From Maricaulis sp. (GTDB lineage: Bacteria > Pseudomonadota > Alphaproteobacteria > Caulobacterales > Maricaulaceae), in assembly GCA_017643585.1 (NCBI GenBank), contig JAEPND010000005.1:1-64000 (forward strand): DNA of 64,000 bases, written 5' to 3'. Of this stretch, positions 18,873-28,450 are shown piece by piece. The position numbers and the translations under genes were made by a program. Positions within the stretch are counted from its first letter, which is position 1; the number at the start of each line of letters is the position of its first letter. The notes beneath the pieces are model-generated. The model saw nothing but the letters and a program-made list of their open reading frames with translations, did no database searches and was not told the origin of the DNA.

Positions 18873-18935
18873 ATCCAATCACCTTTGACTCGGTTCTACT
18901 GGGGTATATGAGCCGGTGCGGGGATTGTCCAAGCC

Positions 18936-19640
18936 ATGAAATTTGAAACAACCCTGATCGAGGGACGCCTGGTCAAGCGCTACAAGCGTTTCTTCGCTGA
19001 TGTTGAACTGGCATCCGGCGCGATCGTAACCGCGCACTGCCCGAACACCGGCGCGATGGCCGGTATCAAGGATCCCGGCCTGCGCGTCTGGATCGAGCCT
19101 GCATCCAATCCCAAGCGCAAGCTCCGCTACACCTGGGAAATTGTCGAGGCGGGCGGCGTACTGATCGGCGCACACCCGGCCCGGGCCAACGCGCTGGCCG
19201 AGGAAGCCATCAATGCGGGCATCATCACGGAACTGGCCGGCTATTCCAGCCTGCGGCGCGAGGTGAAATACGGAGAGAACTCTCGTATCGACCTGTTGCT
19301 GGAAAAGGACGGCGCCCCGCCCTGCTGGGTCGAGGTCAAGAATGTGCACTGGCAGAGGCAGCCGGGACTGGCCGAATTCCCCGATGGCGTGACGAGCCGA
19401 GGCGCCAAACACCTCAACGAGCTGGCCGCGCAGGCTGCCAAGGGCGATAGGGCTGTCCAGCTCTTCGTCGTCCAGCGGGACGATTGCCAGACCCTGCGCC
19501 CTGCCGCGGATCTGGATCCGGTCTATGCCGAGACCATCAAACAAGCTCGGGCGGCCGGGGTTGAGGTCCTCGCCTACGCCTGTTCGGTAAGCCCCGAGGA
19601 AATCTCGATCAGCCACCGCATGGAATTTGCAACATTATAA
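18936..19640 (+). CDS. sfsA: SfsA family protein (sugar fermentation stimulation)
   Basis: A 234-residue protein of the SfsA family, named after an E. coli gene that affects maltose metabolism and binds DNA non-specifically. Family motifs are the onset LIEGRLVKRYKRFFADVEL, HCPNTGAM, and the nuclease-like core RIDLLLE...CWVEVKNVHW, plus FPDGVTSRGAKHLNEL. That core resembles a PD-(D/E)XK fold, so a nuclease role has been proposed for the family. The length is normal. The function in this organism is unknown. Confidence 0.93.
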   Translation: MKFETTLIEGRLVKRYKRFFADVELASGAIVTAHCPNTGAMAGIKDPGLRVWIEPASNPKRKLRYTWEIVEAGGVLIGAHPARANALAEEAINAGIITELAGYSSLRREVKYGENSRIDLLLEKDGAPPCWVEVKNVHWQRQPGLAEFPDGVTSRGAKHLNELAAQAAKGDRAVQLFVVQRDDCQTLRPAADLDPVYAETIKQARAAGVEVLAYACSVSPEEISISHRMEFATL

Positions 19641-19738
19641 CGGTGCAACATGACTGAAAAATAAGGCCAATACGCGTTGTGAAGCACTGACCCGTCAGTA
19701 TATTCCCCCGGTCGATTTTTACTCTGGGGAGGCAGAGT

Positions 19739-21412
19739 ATGAAGTATCTAGTTCCACTGCTGGCGAGTACCGCACTGGTCGCCTGTGGCATGGACAGCCT
19801 GACGTCTGGCGGCGGTGACGCGGCCTCTGCAGAGTTCACGCCGAATGTCAGCGTCGAGAATATCGAAGCGCACATTCGCTTCCTCGCATCCGACTATATG
19901 GGCGGACGCGACACGGGTTCGGACGGCTATGAAATCGCCGCCAACTACGTGGCTTCTCAGTATCGCCTACTCGGCCTCGAGCCTGCCGGCGACAATGACA
20001 CCTATTTTGCGGAAGTTCCGCTGCAGGAAGTCACATCCGATCTGGAATACAGCCAGCTGACGATCAACGGCCAGACCTTCGCCCAGGGCGAACGCGCGCT
20101 GATCAGCACGAATTCCAGTGTTCTGGAATCTGAAGTCACTGCACCGCTCGTCTTCGTCGGCTATGGCGTTTCAGCGGCAAATCGCGGTCATGACGACTAT
20201 GCGGACATCGACGTCGAAGGCAAAATCGTTGTCGTCGTCAATGGTGTGCCAGACATCTTCCCGAGCGAGGAACGCGCCCACCACAATTCAGGCACGACCA
20301 AGCGCAATAATGCCGCTGCGAACGGCGCTGTCGGCATGATCACCATTTCCGGCTGGAGCGATGAACAGGTGGCCAGGATCGTACAGGGCTTCTCGACCCG
20401 TCCTCAGGTTCGCCTGACCGCAGCAACCGGCCCGAGCTCGCTCGAGCAGGTTCGCGCCTCTGCAACCGTCAGCGCTTCGCTGGGTGCCGAGCTGTTCGAA
20501 GGCGCCGAGATGAGCCTCGAGGAAGTCCGTGGCGCCATGAGTGCCGACGAAGGTGCGACCTTCCCGCGCTTTGATCTGCCGGGCGAAGCGACCATCCGCC
20601 AGCGCACGAATTCCGAGCCGTTCTCCGACCCGAATGTAGTCGGCATGATCCGCGGCTCCGATCCGGAAGTGGCCGATGAGTATGTCGTTCTGACGGCGCA
20701 CCTCGACCATATCGGTCAGATCACCAATTCCATGCGCGCCAGCGGTGCCTGTCGTTCCGACGACGAGGAAGACACGATCTGTAACGGTGCTGTCGACAAT
20801 GCATCGGGCATCTCGGTCATGCTGGAGACGGCCCGCACCTTCCAGGAACACGGCACACCGCGCCGCTCCATCCTGTTCGTCGCCCTGACGGGTGAGGAAA
20901 AAGGCCTCCTGGGTTCCGAGCACTTCGCACGCAACCCGACGGTTCCGCACGACCAGATGGTCGCCAATGTGAACCTGGACATGCCGGTCATCGTGTATGA
21001 ATTCTCTGATGTTGTGGCCTTTGGTTCCGACCATTCCAATCTCGGCCCGATCGCATCGCGCGCCGCAGACCGTCTGGGCATCGCGGTGTCCGAGGACCCG
21101 ATCCCGGAACAATCCCTCTTCGTGCGCTCGGACCACTACAATTTTGTCCGCGAAGGCGTGCCGTCCCTCTTCCTGATGACGGGTTTCTCGTCTCCGGACC
21201 CGCGCTGGGACCAGGGCGAAGGCTTCATGGGCTTCCTGAACACCTACTACCACCGCCAGACCGACCAGCTGGACGGTGAGCTGGAGGTTCTGTTCACCCA
21301 GGGCGCCAAATTCGCCAACATCAACTACATGATCGCGCGCGAAATCGCTGACAGCGAAGAGCGCCCGGCATGGAATGATGACAGCTTCTTCGGTCAGACT
21401 TTCGGCCAGTAA
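19739..21412 (+). CDS. M28-family zinc aminopeptidase, lipoprotein
   Basis: A 557-residue exported metallopeptidase. The N-terminus carries a lipobox (LVAC, Cys16), so it is probably anchored in the outer membrane or periplasm. A PA-type insert lies around residues 140-270. The M28 metal site is visible: TAHLDHIG, VDNASGIS, LTGEEKGLLG, NLDMP and a late RSDHYNFV histidine. A WSDEQ-rich linker separates PA and catalytic parts. The product would trim N-terminal residues from imported peptides. Start follows GGGGAGGCAG. It has its own terminator and is one of two M28 lipoproteins in this window. Confidence 0.9.
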   Translation: MKYLVPLLASTALVACGMDSLTSGGGDAASAEFTPNVSVENIEAHIRFLASDYMGGRDTGSDGYEIAANYVASQYRLLGLEPAGDNDTYFAEVPLQEVTSDLEYSQLTINGQTFAQGERALISTNSSVLESEVTAPLVFVGYGVSAANRGHDDYADIDVEGKIVVVVNGVPDIFPSEERAHHNSGTTKRNNAAANGAVGMITISGWSDEQVARIVQGFSTRPQVRLTAATGPSSLEQVRASATVSASLGAELFEGAEMSLEEVRGAMSADEGATFPRFDLPGEATIRQRTNSEPFSDPNVVGMIRGSDPEVADEYVVLTAHLDHIGQITNSMRASGACRSDDEEDTICNGAVDNASGISVMLETARTFQEHGTPRRSILFVALTGEEKGLLGSEHFARNPTVPHDQMVANVNLDMPVIVYEFSDVVAFGSDHSNLGPIASRAADRLGIAVSEDPIPEQSLFVRSDHYNFVREGVPSLFLMTGFSSPDPRWDQGEGFMGFLNTYYHRQTDQLDGELEVLFTQGAKFANINYMIAREIADSEERPAWNDDSFFGQTFGQ

Positions 21413-21448
21413 GGCTGGACTTACCGACCAAAACTGCACACATGGGGG

Positions 21449-21481
21449 CACGCGCCGTTTCTAGCGGCGCGTGTTTTCGTT
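21449..21481 (+). terminator. Intrinsic terminator between M28 peptidase and map
   Basis: A perfect 9-bp stem (CACGCGCCG / CGGCGCGTG) with a 7-nt loop is followed by TTTTCGTT. Its position inside the longest open frame of map argues that map starts downstream of it. Confidence 0.85.
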
Positions 21482-21507
21482 ATAGGGTGGCCGACCGGAG
21501 GGCCAAA

Positions 21508-22344
21508 TTGACGACCGCTTACGAAACCGTTTCCGACTACGACACCGCATCTCCGCGCGATGGGCGCATCAAGCTGCACGGGCCTAAGGGCTTTGAAGGC
21601 ATGCGCAAGGCGGGCAAGCTGGCCGCTTCAGTGCTGGACATGCTGACCACGGAAGTCGAGCCGGGTGTCTCCACGGAGAAGCTGGACCGTTTGACCCGCG
21701 AATTCGTGTTCGATCACGGCGCGACACCGGCCACGCTGTTTTATCGCGGCTATCGTCATTCCCTGTGTACATCGATCAATCACGTGGTCTGCCATGGCAT
21801 TCCCGGCCCCAAACCGCTCAAGAACGGCGATATCGTCAATATCGACGTCACCGTGGTGGTTGATGGCTGGCATGGCGATACCTCGCGCATGTACATGGTG
21901 GGCGAACCCAAGCGGAAGGCCGAGCTGCTGGTCGACACGACCTATGAAGCGATGATGGCCGGCATCAATGCGATCAAGCCGGGCGTCACGCTGGGCACGA
22001 TCGGCGCCATTATCCAGGAATATGCCGAAGCGCGCCGCTGTTCGATCGTCCGCGATTTCTGCGGCCATGGCCTGGGACAGCTCTTCCATGACAGCCCCAA
22101 CGTGCTGCACTTCGGCACCCGCGGCGAAGGCCCCGAACTCAAGCCGGGCATGTTCTTCACGGTCGAACCGATGCTGAATCTGGGTCGCCCCGATGTGAAG
22201 ATCCTGTCCGATGGCTGGACGGCTGTCACACGCGACAAGACACTGTCGGCACAGTTCGAACACTCTGTCGGCGTGACCGAGGATGGTGTCGAGATCTTCA
22301 CCACCTCTCCCAAAGGCCTGCACAAGCCCCCCTATTCCAGCTGA
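21508..22344 (+). CDS. map: Type I methionine aminopeptidase
   Basis: A 278-residue cytosolic enzyme that removes the initiator methionine. All metal ligands are present in family motifs: NIDVTVVVDGWHGDTSR (two Asp), FCGHGLGQLFH (His), FTVEPM (Glu) and QFEHSVGV (Glu). The substrate-pocket segment SINHVVCHGIP is intact. The start is TTG at 21508 (LTTAYETV): it has GGAGG six bases upstream, whereas the longer ATG frame from 21442 would overlap the terminator at 21449-21481 and add 22 unrelated residues. It is followed three bases later by radC. Confidence 0.93.
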   Translation: MTTAYETVSDYDTASPRDGRIKLHGPKGFEGMRKAGKLAASVLDMLTTEVEPGVSTEKLDRLTREFVFDHGATPATLFYRGYRHSLCTSINHVVCHGIPGPKPLKNGDIVNIDVTVVVDGWHGDTSRMYMVGEPKRKAELLVDTTYEAMMAGINAIKPGVTLGTIGAIIQEYAEARRCSIVRDFCGHGLGQLFHDSPNVLHFGTRGEGPELKPGMFFTVEPMLNLGRPDVKILSDGWTAVTRDKTLSAQFEHSVGVTEDGVEIFTTSPKGLHKPPYSS

Positions 22345-22347
22345 TCC

Positions 22348-23028
22348 ATGCGGGACGCGGCGCATCATAACGGCCACCGCCAGCGCTTGCGCGAAAAACT
22401 AACCCTGGCGGGTGGTGATGCACTTCACGATTATGAATTGCTGGAACTCTATCTGTTTCGGGCCATCCCGCGCCGAGATGTCAAACCCATCGCCAAGGAC
22501 CTGATCCATCGTTTCGGGGATCTCGGCGGCGTTGCCGCGGCCCCGGTGGAACAGCTCGTCACGGTCAAGGGCGTCAGCGAGAAGACGGCGGCTGAGCTCA
22601 AACTCATCCAGGCGCTCAGCGAACGCCTGGCACGTGAACAGGTCATCGGTCGACCGGTGATCTCCTCCTGGTCCGCCCTGGTGGGGTATTGCCGGACCGC
22701 ACTGCAACATGCCCGCACCGAACAGTTCCGCGTGCTCTTCCTGGATCGCAAGAACCGCCTGATCGCCGATGAAATCCTGGGACGTGGCACGATTGACCAC
22801 GCCCCGGTCTATCCGCGCGAAGTGGTCAAGCGGGCGCTGGCGCACGAAGCCTCGGCCCTGATCCTGGTGCACAACCACCCCAGCGGCGACGCCACACCCA
22901 GCCAGACCGATATCGAGATGACCAAGACACTCGCCGAGGTCTGTCAGCCCTTCGATATCGTGTTGCACGACCACCTGGTCATCGCGCGCGAGAATACGGC
23001 GAGCTTCAAGACGCTGGGATTGTTGTGA
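22348..23028 (+). CDS. radC: RadC-family JAB-domain protein
   Basis: A 226-residue protein with an N-terminal helix-hairpin-helix-like UPF0758 region (DYELLELYLF, VKGVSEKTAAEL) and a C-terminal JAB/MPN+ domain. The zinc motif is intact: H175, H177 and D188 in HNHPSGDATPSQTD. The name comes from early repair genetics in E. coli that later work questioned, so the true role is unknown. It begins three bases after the map stop codon, so the two are co-transcribed. Confidence 0.92.
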   Translation: MRDAAHHNGHRQRLREKLTLAGGDALHDYELLELYLFRAIPRRDVKPIAKDLIHRFGDLGGVAAAPVEQLVTVKGVSEKTAAELKLIQALSERLAREQVIGRPVISSWSALVGYCRTALQHARTEQFRVLFLDRKNRLIADEILGRGTIDHAPVYPREVVKRALAHEASALILVHNHPSGDATPSQTDIEMTKTLAEVCQPFDIVLHDHLVIARENTASFKTLGLL

Positions 23029-23063
23029 TGGACCTGCGCCCGTCAGCTTTCTAAGCTTGGCCC

Positions 23064-24806
23064 ATGTTCAGATATCTGCTTGCCCTTCTCACCGCCCTTC
23101 TCGTCGTTTTCTGGTTTGCGGCATCGCCCTATGAACGTGCCGGCCACCAGGTGTTCCTCAATGGGGAAATCCTGCTCCCCGGCAGCGGGTCGGCCGAGGC
23201 GATCTATGTCAGAGACGGCCACATCGCGGCGATCGGATCCCGGCAGGACATGCTCGATGCTGCACCGTGGGGCGCGGATCGCATTGATCTGGATGGCGGC
23301 ACGCTGACTGCGGGCCTGATTGAACCGCACACCCATCCCCTCGCCGCCGCCATGCTGGGCGCCGCAGTCGATGTCAGCGGCATCACCTATTCGCGCCGGA
23401 CGGACATGATGGCAGCCATCGAAGCCGCGATCGCCCAGAATGGCCCCTCGCCCTGGGTGATCGCCTTTGGCTGGGACCCCGCGATGATCGCGGGCCTGGA
23501 AGCACCAACGCGGGCAGAGCTGGACGCGATGGCGCCGGATCGCCCTGTGGTGATTCTGACCCAGATGATGCACGAGGCTTTCGTCAATTCCGCTGCGCTC
23601 GAGGCAGCCGGCATCACCGCCAACACCCCGGACCCGGCCGGCGGTCGCTTTGAACGCGATGCTGCCGGAGAACCGACTGGTCGCCTGATCGAGGTCAGCG
23701 CCCTGCGGATGTTGATGGAAGCCGCGCCGGAGGCCCCCAATGCGGCGATCGGCTACCTGCTTTACGAGACCCTGAATGACTATGCGCGCGCCGGATATAC
23801 AACCATAGGCGTCGCCGCACTGGTCGGTCGCGCACATGACCCGCTCGACCTGTTCGCGCGGACCAGCCAGGCCCGGCACGCCCCCATCAACTCGATCCTG
23901 TACACCGCACCAGAGCGCGCCCAACGCGCCCGGTCACTCTGGCAGGATATGGATCAGGAACGCTTTATCTCCCGCCATGCCGGGATCAAGTTCTGGATGG
24001 ATGGCTCTCCCTATGTCGGCGGTGCGGCCCTGGCCGAACCCTATGCGCGCTCGACCTTCACCGAACAGGTGATCGAATTGCCCGCAGGCTGGCACGGCGA
24101 GTTGCTGACGCCGGAGGACACCGCCCGGCGATTGATCCGCGATGCGGAAGCACGCGGGCTGCAGGTCGCCATTCATGCCCAGGGCGAAGACGCAATCGAT
24201 GCTATTTTGGACGCCATCGCGGCAGAGAGTTCCGGTGCCATTGAACACCGCCTCGAACATCTCGCCCTGATCACGCCGGAGCAGATCGCGCGCGCCGAAA
24301 CGCTCGGCGTCTCGCTGGGCTTTTTCATCGACCATATCCGCTTCTACGGCCACATGCTGCCAGACCTGGTCGGCGAGGACCGGACAGCCCGCTACATGCC
24401 GGTAGGCCAGGCCCTGGCCGGTGCCTCGACGGTGACGCTACACGCGGACAGCCCGGCCACGCCCATTGATGCAATCCGGGTTCTTGAGACCGCGGTGGAA
24501 CGCATCAGCCGCAGCTCGGGGCTGGTCATTGCCGCCGATCAGCAAGTCACCCGGCAACAATCCCTGGACATGATGACGCTACACGCCGCGCGCCAGCTGG
24601 GCATTGATGACGAGACCGGTTCGATCGAAATCGGCAAGCGCGCAGACTTCACCTGGCTGTCGGCCAATCCACTTACCGTGGACAGGTTGAGTGAGCTGGA
24701 GGTTCGCGGCACCTGGGTCAGCGGACGCCGGGCGGACACACGCGCCTGGTCACGCCCCGCCTTGTTACACCTGATCAAGGCCGGCTGGGCCGTGCTGTTC
24801 GGCTAG
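23064..24806 (+). CDS. YtcJ-like amidohydrolase, membrane-anchored or exported
   Basis: A 580-residue metal-dependent hydrolase of the amidohydrolase superfamily, YtcJ branch. An N-terminal hydrophobic helix (about 4-20) suggests export or anchoring. The metal-site signatures are GLIEPHTHP (HxH), KFWMDGSPYVGGAA (the lysine region), AIHAQGEDA, HRLEHLALI and HADSP. The substrate cannot be read from the sequence; family members cleave N-acyl or formyl amide bonds. It follows radC on the same strand by 35 bp. Its last four bases overlap the convergent VOC gene. Confidence 0.88.
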   Translation: MFRYLLALLTALLVVFWFAASPYERAGHQVFLNGEILLPGSGSAEAIYVRDGHIAAIGSRQDMLDAAPWGADRIDLDGGTLTAGLIEPHTHPLAAAMLGAAVDVSGITYSRRTDMMAAIEAAIAQNGPSPWVIAFGWDPAMIAGLEAPTRAELDAMAPDRPVVILTQMMHEAFVNSAALEAAGITANTPDPAGGRFERDAAGEPTGRLIEVSALRMLMEAAPEAPNAAIGYLLYETLNDYARAGYTTIGVAALVGRAHDPLDLFARTSQARHAPINSILYTAPERAQRARSLWQDMDQERFISRHAGIKFWMDGSPYVGGAALAEPYARSTFTEQVIELPAGWHGELLTPEDTARRLIRDAEARGLQVAIHAQGEDAIDAILDAIAAESSGAIEHRLEHLALITPEQIARAETLGVSLGFFIDHIRFYGHMLPDLVGEDRTARYMPVGQALAGASTVTLHADSPATPIDAIRVLETAVERISRSSGLVIAADQQVTRQQSLDMMTLHAARQLGIDDETGSIEIGKRADFTWLSANPLTVDRLSELEVRGTWVSGRRADTRAWSRPALLHLIKAGWAVLFG

Positions 24807-25195
24807 GCCTTGGGCTCGATCGGCTGCCACAGCTCGATCTTGGTGCCATTGGGGTCCATGACCCAGGCGAAACGGCCATAGTCAAAATCCTGTGGCTCGC
24901 CTTCCAGGGCGACACCCTTTTCCTTCAGGCGTGCCAGCATGCTGTCCATGTCATCAATCATCAGATTGATCATGAAGGGTTTGTCGGACGGCGCGAAGTA
25001 CTCCGTCGTGTCCTTGAAGCCCGAAAAAATCGTGCGAGCCCCCTGTGGGAAGGCCTTGCCACTGTCCGCATGCAGGAAATCCGCGCCGCCATAATCATTG
25101 ATCGTCAGACCTAGCTTGTCCTCATACCAGGCCATCAGGCCTTCCGGATCCGGGCTCTGGAAAAACACGCCACCGACACCGATCACCTTGGCCAT
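24803..25195 (-). CDS. VOC-family protein (glyoxalase-like)
   Basis: A 130-residue vicinal-oxygen-chelate fold protein: GVFFQSPDPEGLMAWYEDKLGL at the start, a central MINLMIDDMDSMLARLKEKG, and FAWVMDPNGTKIELWQP with the conserved C-terminal glutamate. Members include glyoxalase I, dioxygenases and resistance proteins. The exact role is not identifiable. ATG at 25195 follows GGGGAGG. The gene overlaps the end of the amidohydrolase gene tail to tail by four bases. Confidence 0.88.
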   Translation of the reverse strand: MAKVIGVGGVFFQSPDPEGLMAWYEDKLGLTINDYGGADFLHADSGKAFPQGARTIFSGFKDTTEYFAPSDKPFMINLMIDDMDSMLARLKEKGVALEGEPQDFDYGRFAWVMDPNGTKIELWQPIEPKA

Positions 25196-25320
25196 GAACA
25201 CCTCCCCGTTGAGTAAGAACGGCCAGTTATGGATGCCCCTCGAAGCTTGTCATCCGCAAGTATGAACCGGCTGGCACGACACCGGTTTGAGATCGTGGAA
25301 ATACGCGCTAAGCAAAGGTC

Positions 25321-26538
25321 ATGTACGCAAACTATTTTACCCATCTGGAATGCTCCGACACCGGGGCAGTCTTCGCCAAGAACCAGCCCCAAAACCTTTC
25401 CGACGTCGGCTTGCCCTTGCTGGCACGTTATGACCTGGACACAGCACGCTCGGAGGTTGACCGGGATGCCATTGCCGCGCGCGATGGCGGGTTCTGGAAA
25501 TGGCGCGAATTGCTGCCGGTGGCCGACGACAAGGATGTCTGTGCACTGGGCGAGATCGACACGCCGCTGATCGATGTGCCCGCCACCGCCAAAGCCTCCG
25601 GCGCAACCGGCCGGGTTATCGTCAAGGATGAAGGCCGCCTGCCCACCGGCAGTTTCAAGGCCCGCGGCCTGGCGCTCGCTGTCGCCATGGCGCATTCTTT
25701 CGGCATCAAGCGCATGGCCATGCCCACCAATGGCAATGCCGGTGCGGCGCTGTCGGCCTATTGCTCGCGCATGGGCATGGAGAGCTGGTGTTTCGCGCCG
25801 GAAGACACACCGGAAGCCAATCTGCGCGAAATGGCGCTACAGGGTGCCCGCGTCTTCAAGGTCAATGGCTATATCCATCATTGCGGCGCCCTGGTCGGCG
25901 CTGGCAAGGCGGAGATGGGCTGGTTTGATGTCTCCACCCTCAAGGAGCCCTATCGGATCGAGGGCAAGAAGACGATGGGGCTGGAACTGGCCTTCCAGAT
26001 GGGCTGGACCCTGCCCGACGCGATCTTCTATCCCACCGGCGGCGGTACCGGCCTTATTGGCATGTGGAAGGCCTTCGACGAGATGGAACGGCTGGGCTGG
26101 ATCGGCCCGGAGCGTCCGAAAATGATCGCCGTCCAAGCCGAGGGCTGCGCCCCCATCGTCAGGGCCTGGCACGCCGGCACCAAACACGCCGAGGAATGGC
26201 TCGACGCCGAGACAGCCGCCATGGGCATCCGCGTTCCCAAGGCCATCGGTGACTTCCTGATCCTCAATGCCTGCCGGGAAAGCGGCGGTTTCGCCATCGA
26301 CGTGTCGGAGGACCAGATTGAGACGGCGCGGGTTCGCTGCGCCCGCGAGGATGGCCTGCTGCTCTGCCCGGAAGGCGCTGCGACCCTGGCGGCGATGGAA
26401 AAAGCGATGGCGGACGGCATGGTGGAGCGTGACGCGACCTGCATGCTGTTCAATTGCGGATCCGGCCTGAAATACGCGATGCCGGACGGGGCGCAGGTGC
26501 TGGACCGGCATGCGGAGATCGATTGGGGGGCGTTGTGA
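25321..26538 (+). CDS. thrC: Threonine synthase
   Basis: A 405-residue PLP enzyme of the threonine synthase / tryptophan-synthase-beta-like family, converting O-phosphohomoserine to threonine. The PLP lysine lies in PTGSFKARG. The phosphate cup corresponds to PTGGGTGLIG, and NGNAGAALSAY is the Asn-containing cofactor loop. The N-terminus contains a short zinc-ribbon-like remnant (HLECSDTG). The length suits the class of threonine synthases without the long N-terminal extension. The ribosome-binding site is weak (AAAGGTC). A small membrane protein overlaps its stop codon. Confidence 0.9.
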   Translation: MYANYFTHLECSDTGAVFAKNQPQNLSDVGLPLLARYDLDTARSEVDRDAIAARDGGFWKWRELLPVADDKDVCALGEIDTPLIDVPATAKASGATGRVIVKDEGRLPTGSFKARGLALAVAMAHSFGIKRMAMPTNGNAGAALSAYCSRMGMESWCFAPEDTPEANLREMALQGARVFKVNGYIHHCGALVGAGKAEMGWFDVSTLKEPYRIEGKKTMGLELAFQMGWTLPDAIFYPTGGGTGLIGMWKAFDEMERLGWIGPERPKMIAVQAEGCAPIVRAWHAGTKHAEEWLDAETAAMGIRVPKAIGDFLILNACRESGGFAIDVSEDQIETARVRCAREDGLLLCPEGAATLAAMEKAMADGMVERDATCMLFNCGSGLKYAMPDGAQVLDRHAEIDWGAL

Positions 26539-26903
26539 GGTCTCCCACCACTGCAACCTCTTCCATTGGCATTTCGCTCTGTCTTGCCCTGGTGATAATG
26601 ACGAGCGGGTGGGCGTTTTACCCCGCCTATCTGCCTGACACAGCCTGGGGCATGCTCGCATTCGCGCCACTCTTTACTCTAGCAGCGATCGGGTTGGGCG
26701 TTTTTCTCAGCACCCTACGTCGCGCGGTTCGGTTCCCCGACCCATCCGGCACAGGCCGCGCCCCAGCTCCGCTGAGCGCGATATTCGCCACACTCTACAG
26801 CGTCGCACTCCTGGCGCTGCAAGCAATGATCCTGATCAAAATGATCGCCCCGTTGAACGAGTGGGTGGAAACGCAAAGCTGGATCATCAGATTGGGTGCG
26901 TGA
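26535..26903 (+). CDS. Small membrane protein coupled to thrC
   Basis: A 122-residue protein with about three hydrophobic segments (near residues 10-27, 38-58 and 85-105). GTG at 26535 overlaps the thrC stop (GTGA), and GGGGGG lies just upstream, so translational coupling is likely. No family is recognised. Whether it acts with ThrC is unknown. Confidence 0.6.
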   Translation: MRSPTTATSSIGISLCLALVIMTSGWAFYPAYLPDTAWGMLAFAPLFTLAAIGLGVFLSTLRRAVRFPDPSGTGRAPAPLSAIFATLYSVALLALQAMILIKMIAPLNEWVETQSWIIRLGA

Positions 26904-26922
26904 GGCGGACGGTACTGAATCA

Positions 26923-26964
26923 CCTCACCCTCGCTTCGCTCGACCTCTCCCCCGAGGAAGAGGG
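26923..26964. repeat. Intergenic repeat-like C-rich segment
   Basis: Between the thrC-coupled gene and purB lies a stretch of the form CCTCACCCTCGCTTCGCTCG followed by ACCTCTCCCCCGAGG. Sequences of this style recur as dispersed extragenic repeats in many G+C-rich proteobacteria. Only one copy is seen in this window, so the call is tentative. Confidence 0.3.
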
Positions 26965-27091
26965 ATACAACAGCGCTGAACCAAACTCCCGTGACCCGCC
27001 TCACACCTTGCGCATACCGGCCTTCACTTGATTTTTGCGCCACATCGGCGCATCACGCCGCCTTCTTGAGCACCCAGCCCGGAGCGCGCGC

Positions 27092-28390
27092 ATGATTCCC
27101 CGCTATACCCGTCCTGAAATGGCCGCCATCTGGTCGGACCAGAACAAGTACAAGATCTGGTATCTGATCGAGGCACATGCGACGGAAAAGCTGGCCGAGC
27201 TGGGCGTTGTGCCCCAGTCCGCCGTGGACGCGGTATGGAAAGCCAAGGATGTCGATTTCGATGTCGACCGGATCAACGAGATCGAGGCCGAGGTCAAACA
27301 CGACGTCATCGCCTTCCTGACGCACCTGGCAGAACATGTTGGCGAGGAAAGCCGGTTTGTGCACCAGGGCCTGACCTCATCCGACGTGCTGGACACCTGC
27401 CTGGCGGTACAGATGAAACAGTCTGCCGACCTGTTGCTGGTCGCCATGGACCGTGTTCTCGCGGCCCTGAAAACCCGTGCGGAGGAGCATAAATACACCG
27501 TCTGTATCGGCCGCTCGCACGGCATCCATGCCGAGCCGACAACGATGGGTCTGAAATTTGCCCGTTTCTATGCCGAGTTCGCGCGCAACCGGGCCCGCCT
27601 CGTTGCCGCACGTGACGAGATTGCCACCTGTGCCATTTCCGGTGCCATCGGCACGTTTGCCAATGTCGATCCGTCTGTTGAGGCGCATGTCGCTGAGCAG
27701 ATGGGCCTGACCGTCGAGCCGGTCTCCACCCAGGTCATCCCGCGTGATCGCCACGCCAACTATTTCGCCGTGCTGGGCCTGATCGCCTCGGCGATCGAGA
27801 ATATCGCGGTTGAAGTGCGCCATCTTCAGCGCTCCGAAGTGCGCGAGGCGCAGGAATATTTCTCCAAGGGCCAGAAAGGCTCGTCCGCCATGCCGCACAA
27901 GCGCAATCCGATCCTGACGGAAAACCTGACCGGTCAGGCGCGCCTGGTGCGCTCGGCCGTCATACCGGCCATGGAAAATGTCGCCCTGTGGCACGAGCGC
28001 GATATCTCGCACTCCTCCGTGGAGCGCGGTATCGGCCCGGACGCCAATGTCCATCTCGACTTTGCCCTGCACCGGACCGCCGGCATGATCGAGAAGCTGA
28101 TCGTGCATGAAGATCGCTGCCGCGAGAATCTGGAAGCCTATGGCGGCATCCATAATTCCCAGCGTGTTCTGCTCGCCCTCACCCAGGCTGGCGCCTCCCG
28201 CGAGGACAGCTATCGCCTGGTTCAGCGCAATGGCATGAAAACCTGGGATGAAGGGGGCAAGCTGGTCGAACACCTCAAGGCCGATGAAGGCGTCACCGCC
28301 CTGCTCTCTGACGAACAGATCGAAGCCTGTTTCGACGAGGCCTATCACCTCAAACATGTCGACACGATTTTTGCGCGTGTTTTTGCCTAG
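27092..28390 (+). CDS. purB: Adenylosuccinate lyase
   Basis: A 432-residue homotetrameric enzyme of the fumarase/aspartase superfamily, acting twice in purine synthesis (SAICAR to AICAR, and adenylosuccinate to AMP). The signature loop SSAMPHKRNPIL is present near residue 266, as are TSSDVLDTCLA and the GRSHGIHAEPTTMG region with its catalytic histidine. ATG at 27092 has GGAG at 7-base spacing; a longer in-frame start at 27035 is less likely. It lies 2.2 kb ahead of the purC-S-Q-L operon, with unrelated genes between. Confidence 0.95.
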   Translation: MIPRYTRPEMAAIWSDQNKYKIWYLIEAHATEKLAELGVVPQSAVDAVWKAKDVDFDVDRINEIEAEVKHDVIAFLTHLAEHVGEESRFVHQGLTSSDVLDTCLAVQMKQSADLLLVAMDRVLAALKTRAEEHKYTVCIGRSHGIHAEPTTMGLKFARFYAEFARNRARLVAARDEIATCAISGAIGTFANVDPSVEAHVAEQMGLTVEPVSTQVIPRDRHANYFAVLGLIASAIENIAVEVRHLQRSEVREAQEYFSKGQKGSSAMPHKRNPILTENLTGQARLVRSAVIPAMENVALWHERDISHSSVERGIGPDANVHLDFALHRTAGMIEKLIVHEDRCRENLEAYGGIHNSQRVLLALTQAGASREDSYRLVQRNGMKTWDEGGKLVEHLKADEGVTALLSDEQIEACFDEAYHLKHVDTIFARVFA

Positions 28391-28420
28391 CAAGCTCGCT
28401 TAAGTTATCGCCATTCTATA

Positions 28421-28449
28421 GCGTCATCCCGACGAAAGTCGGGACCCAG
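28421..28449 (+). repeat. Left terminal inverted repeat with GAAA-loop palindrome
   Basis: A perfect 29-bp partner of 28749-28777. The internal hairpin is CCCGAC (28428-28433), GAAA, GTCGGG (28438-28443). The repeat ends two bases before the ATG of the enclosed gene. Confidence 0.85.
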
Positions 28450-28450
28450 A

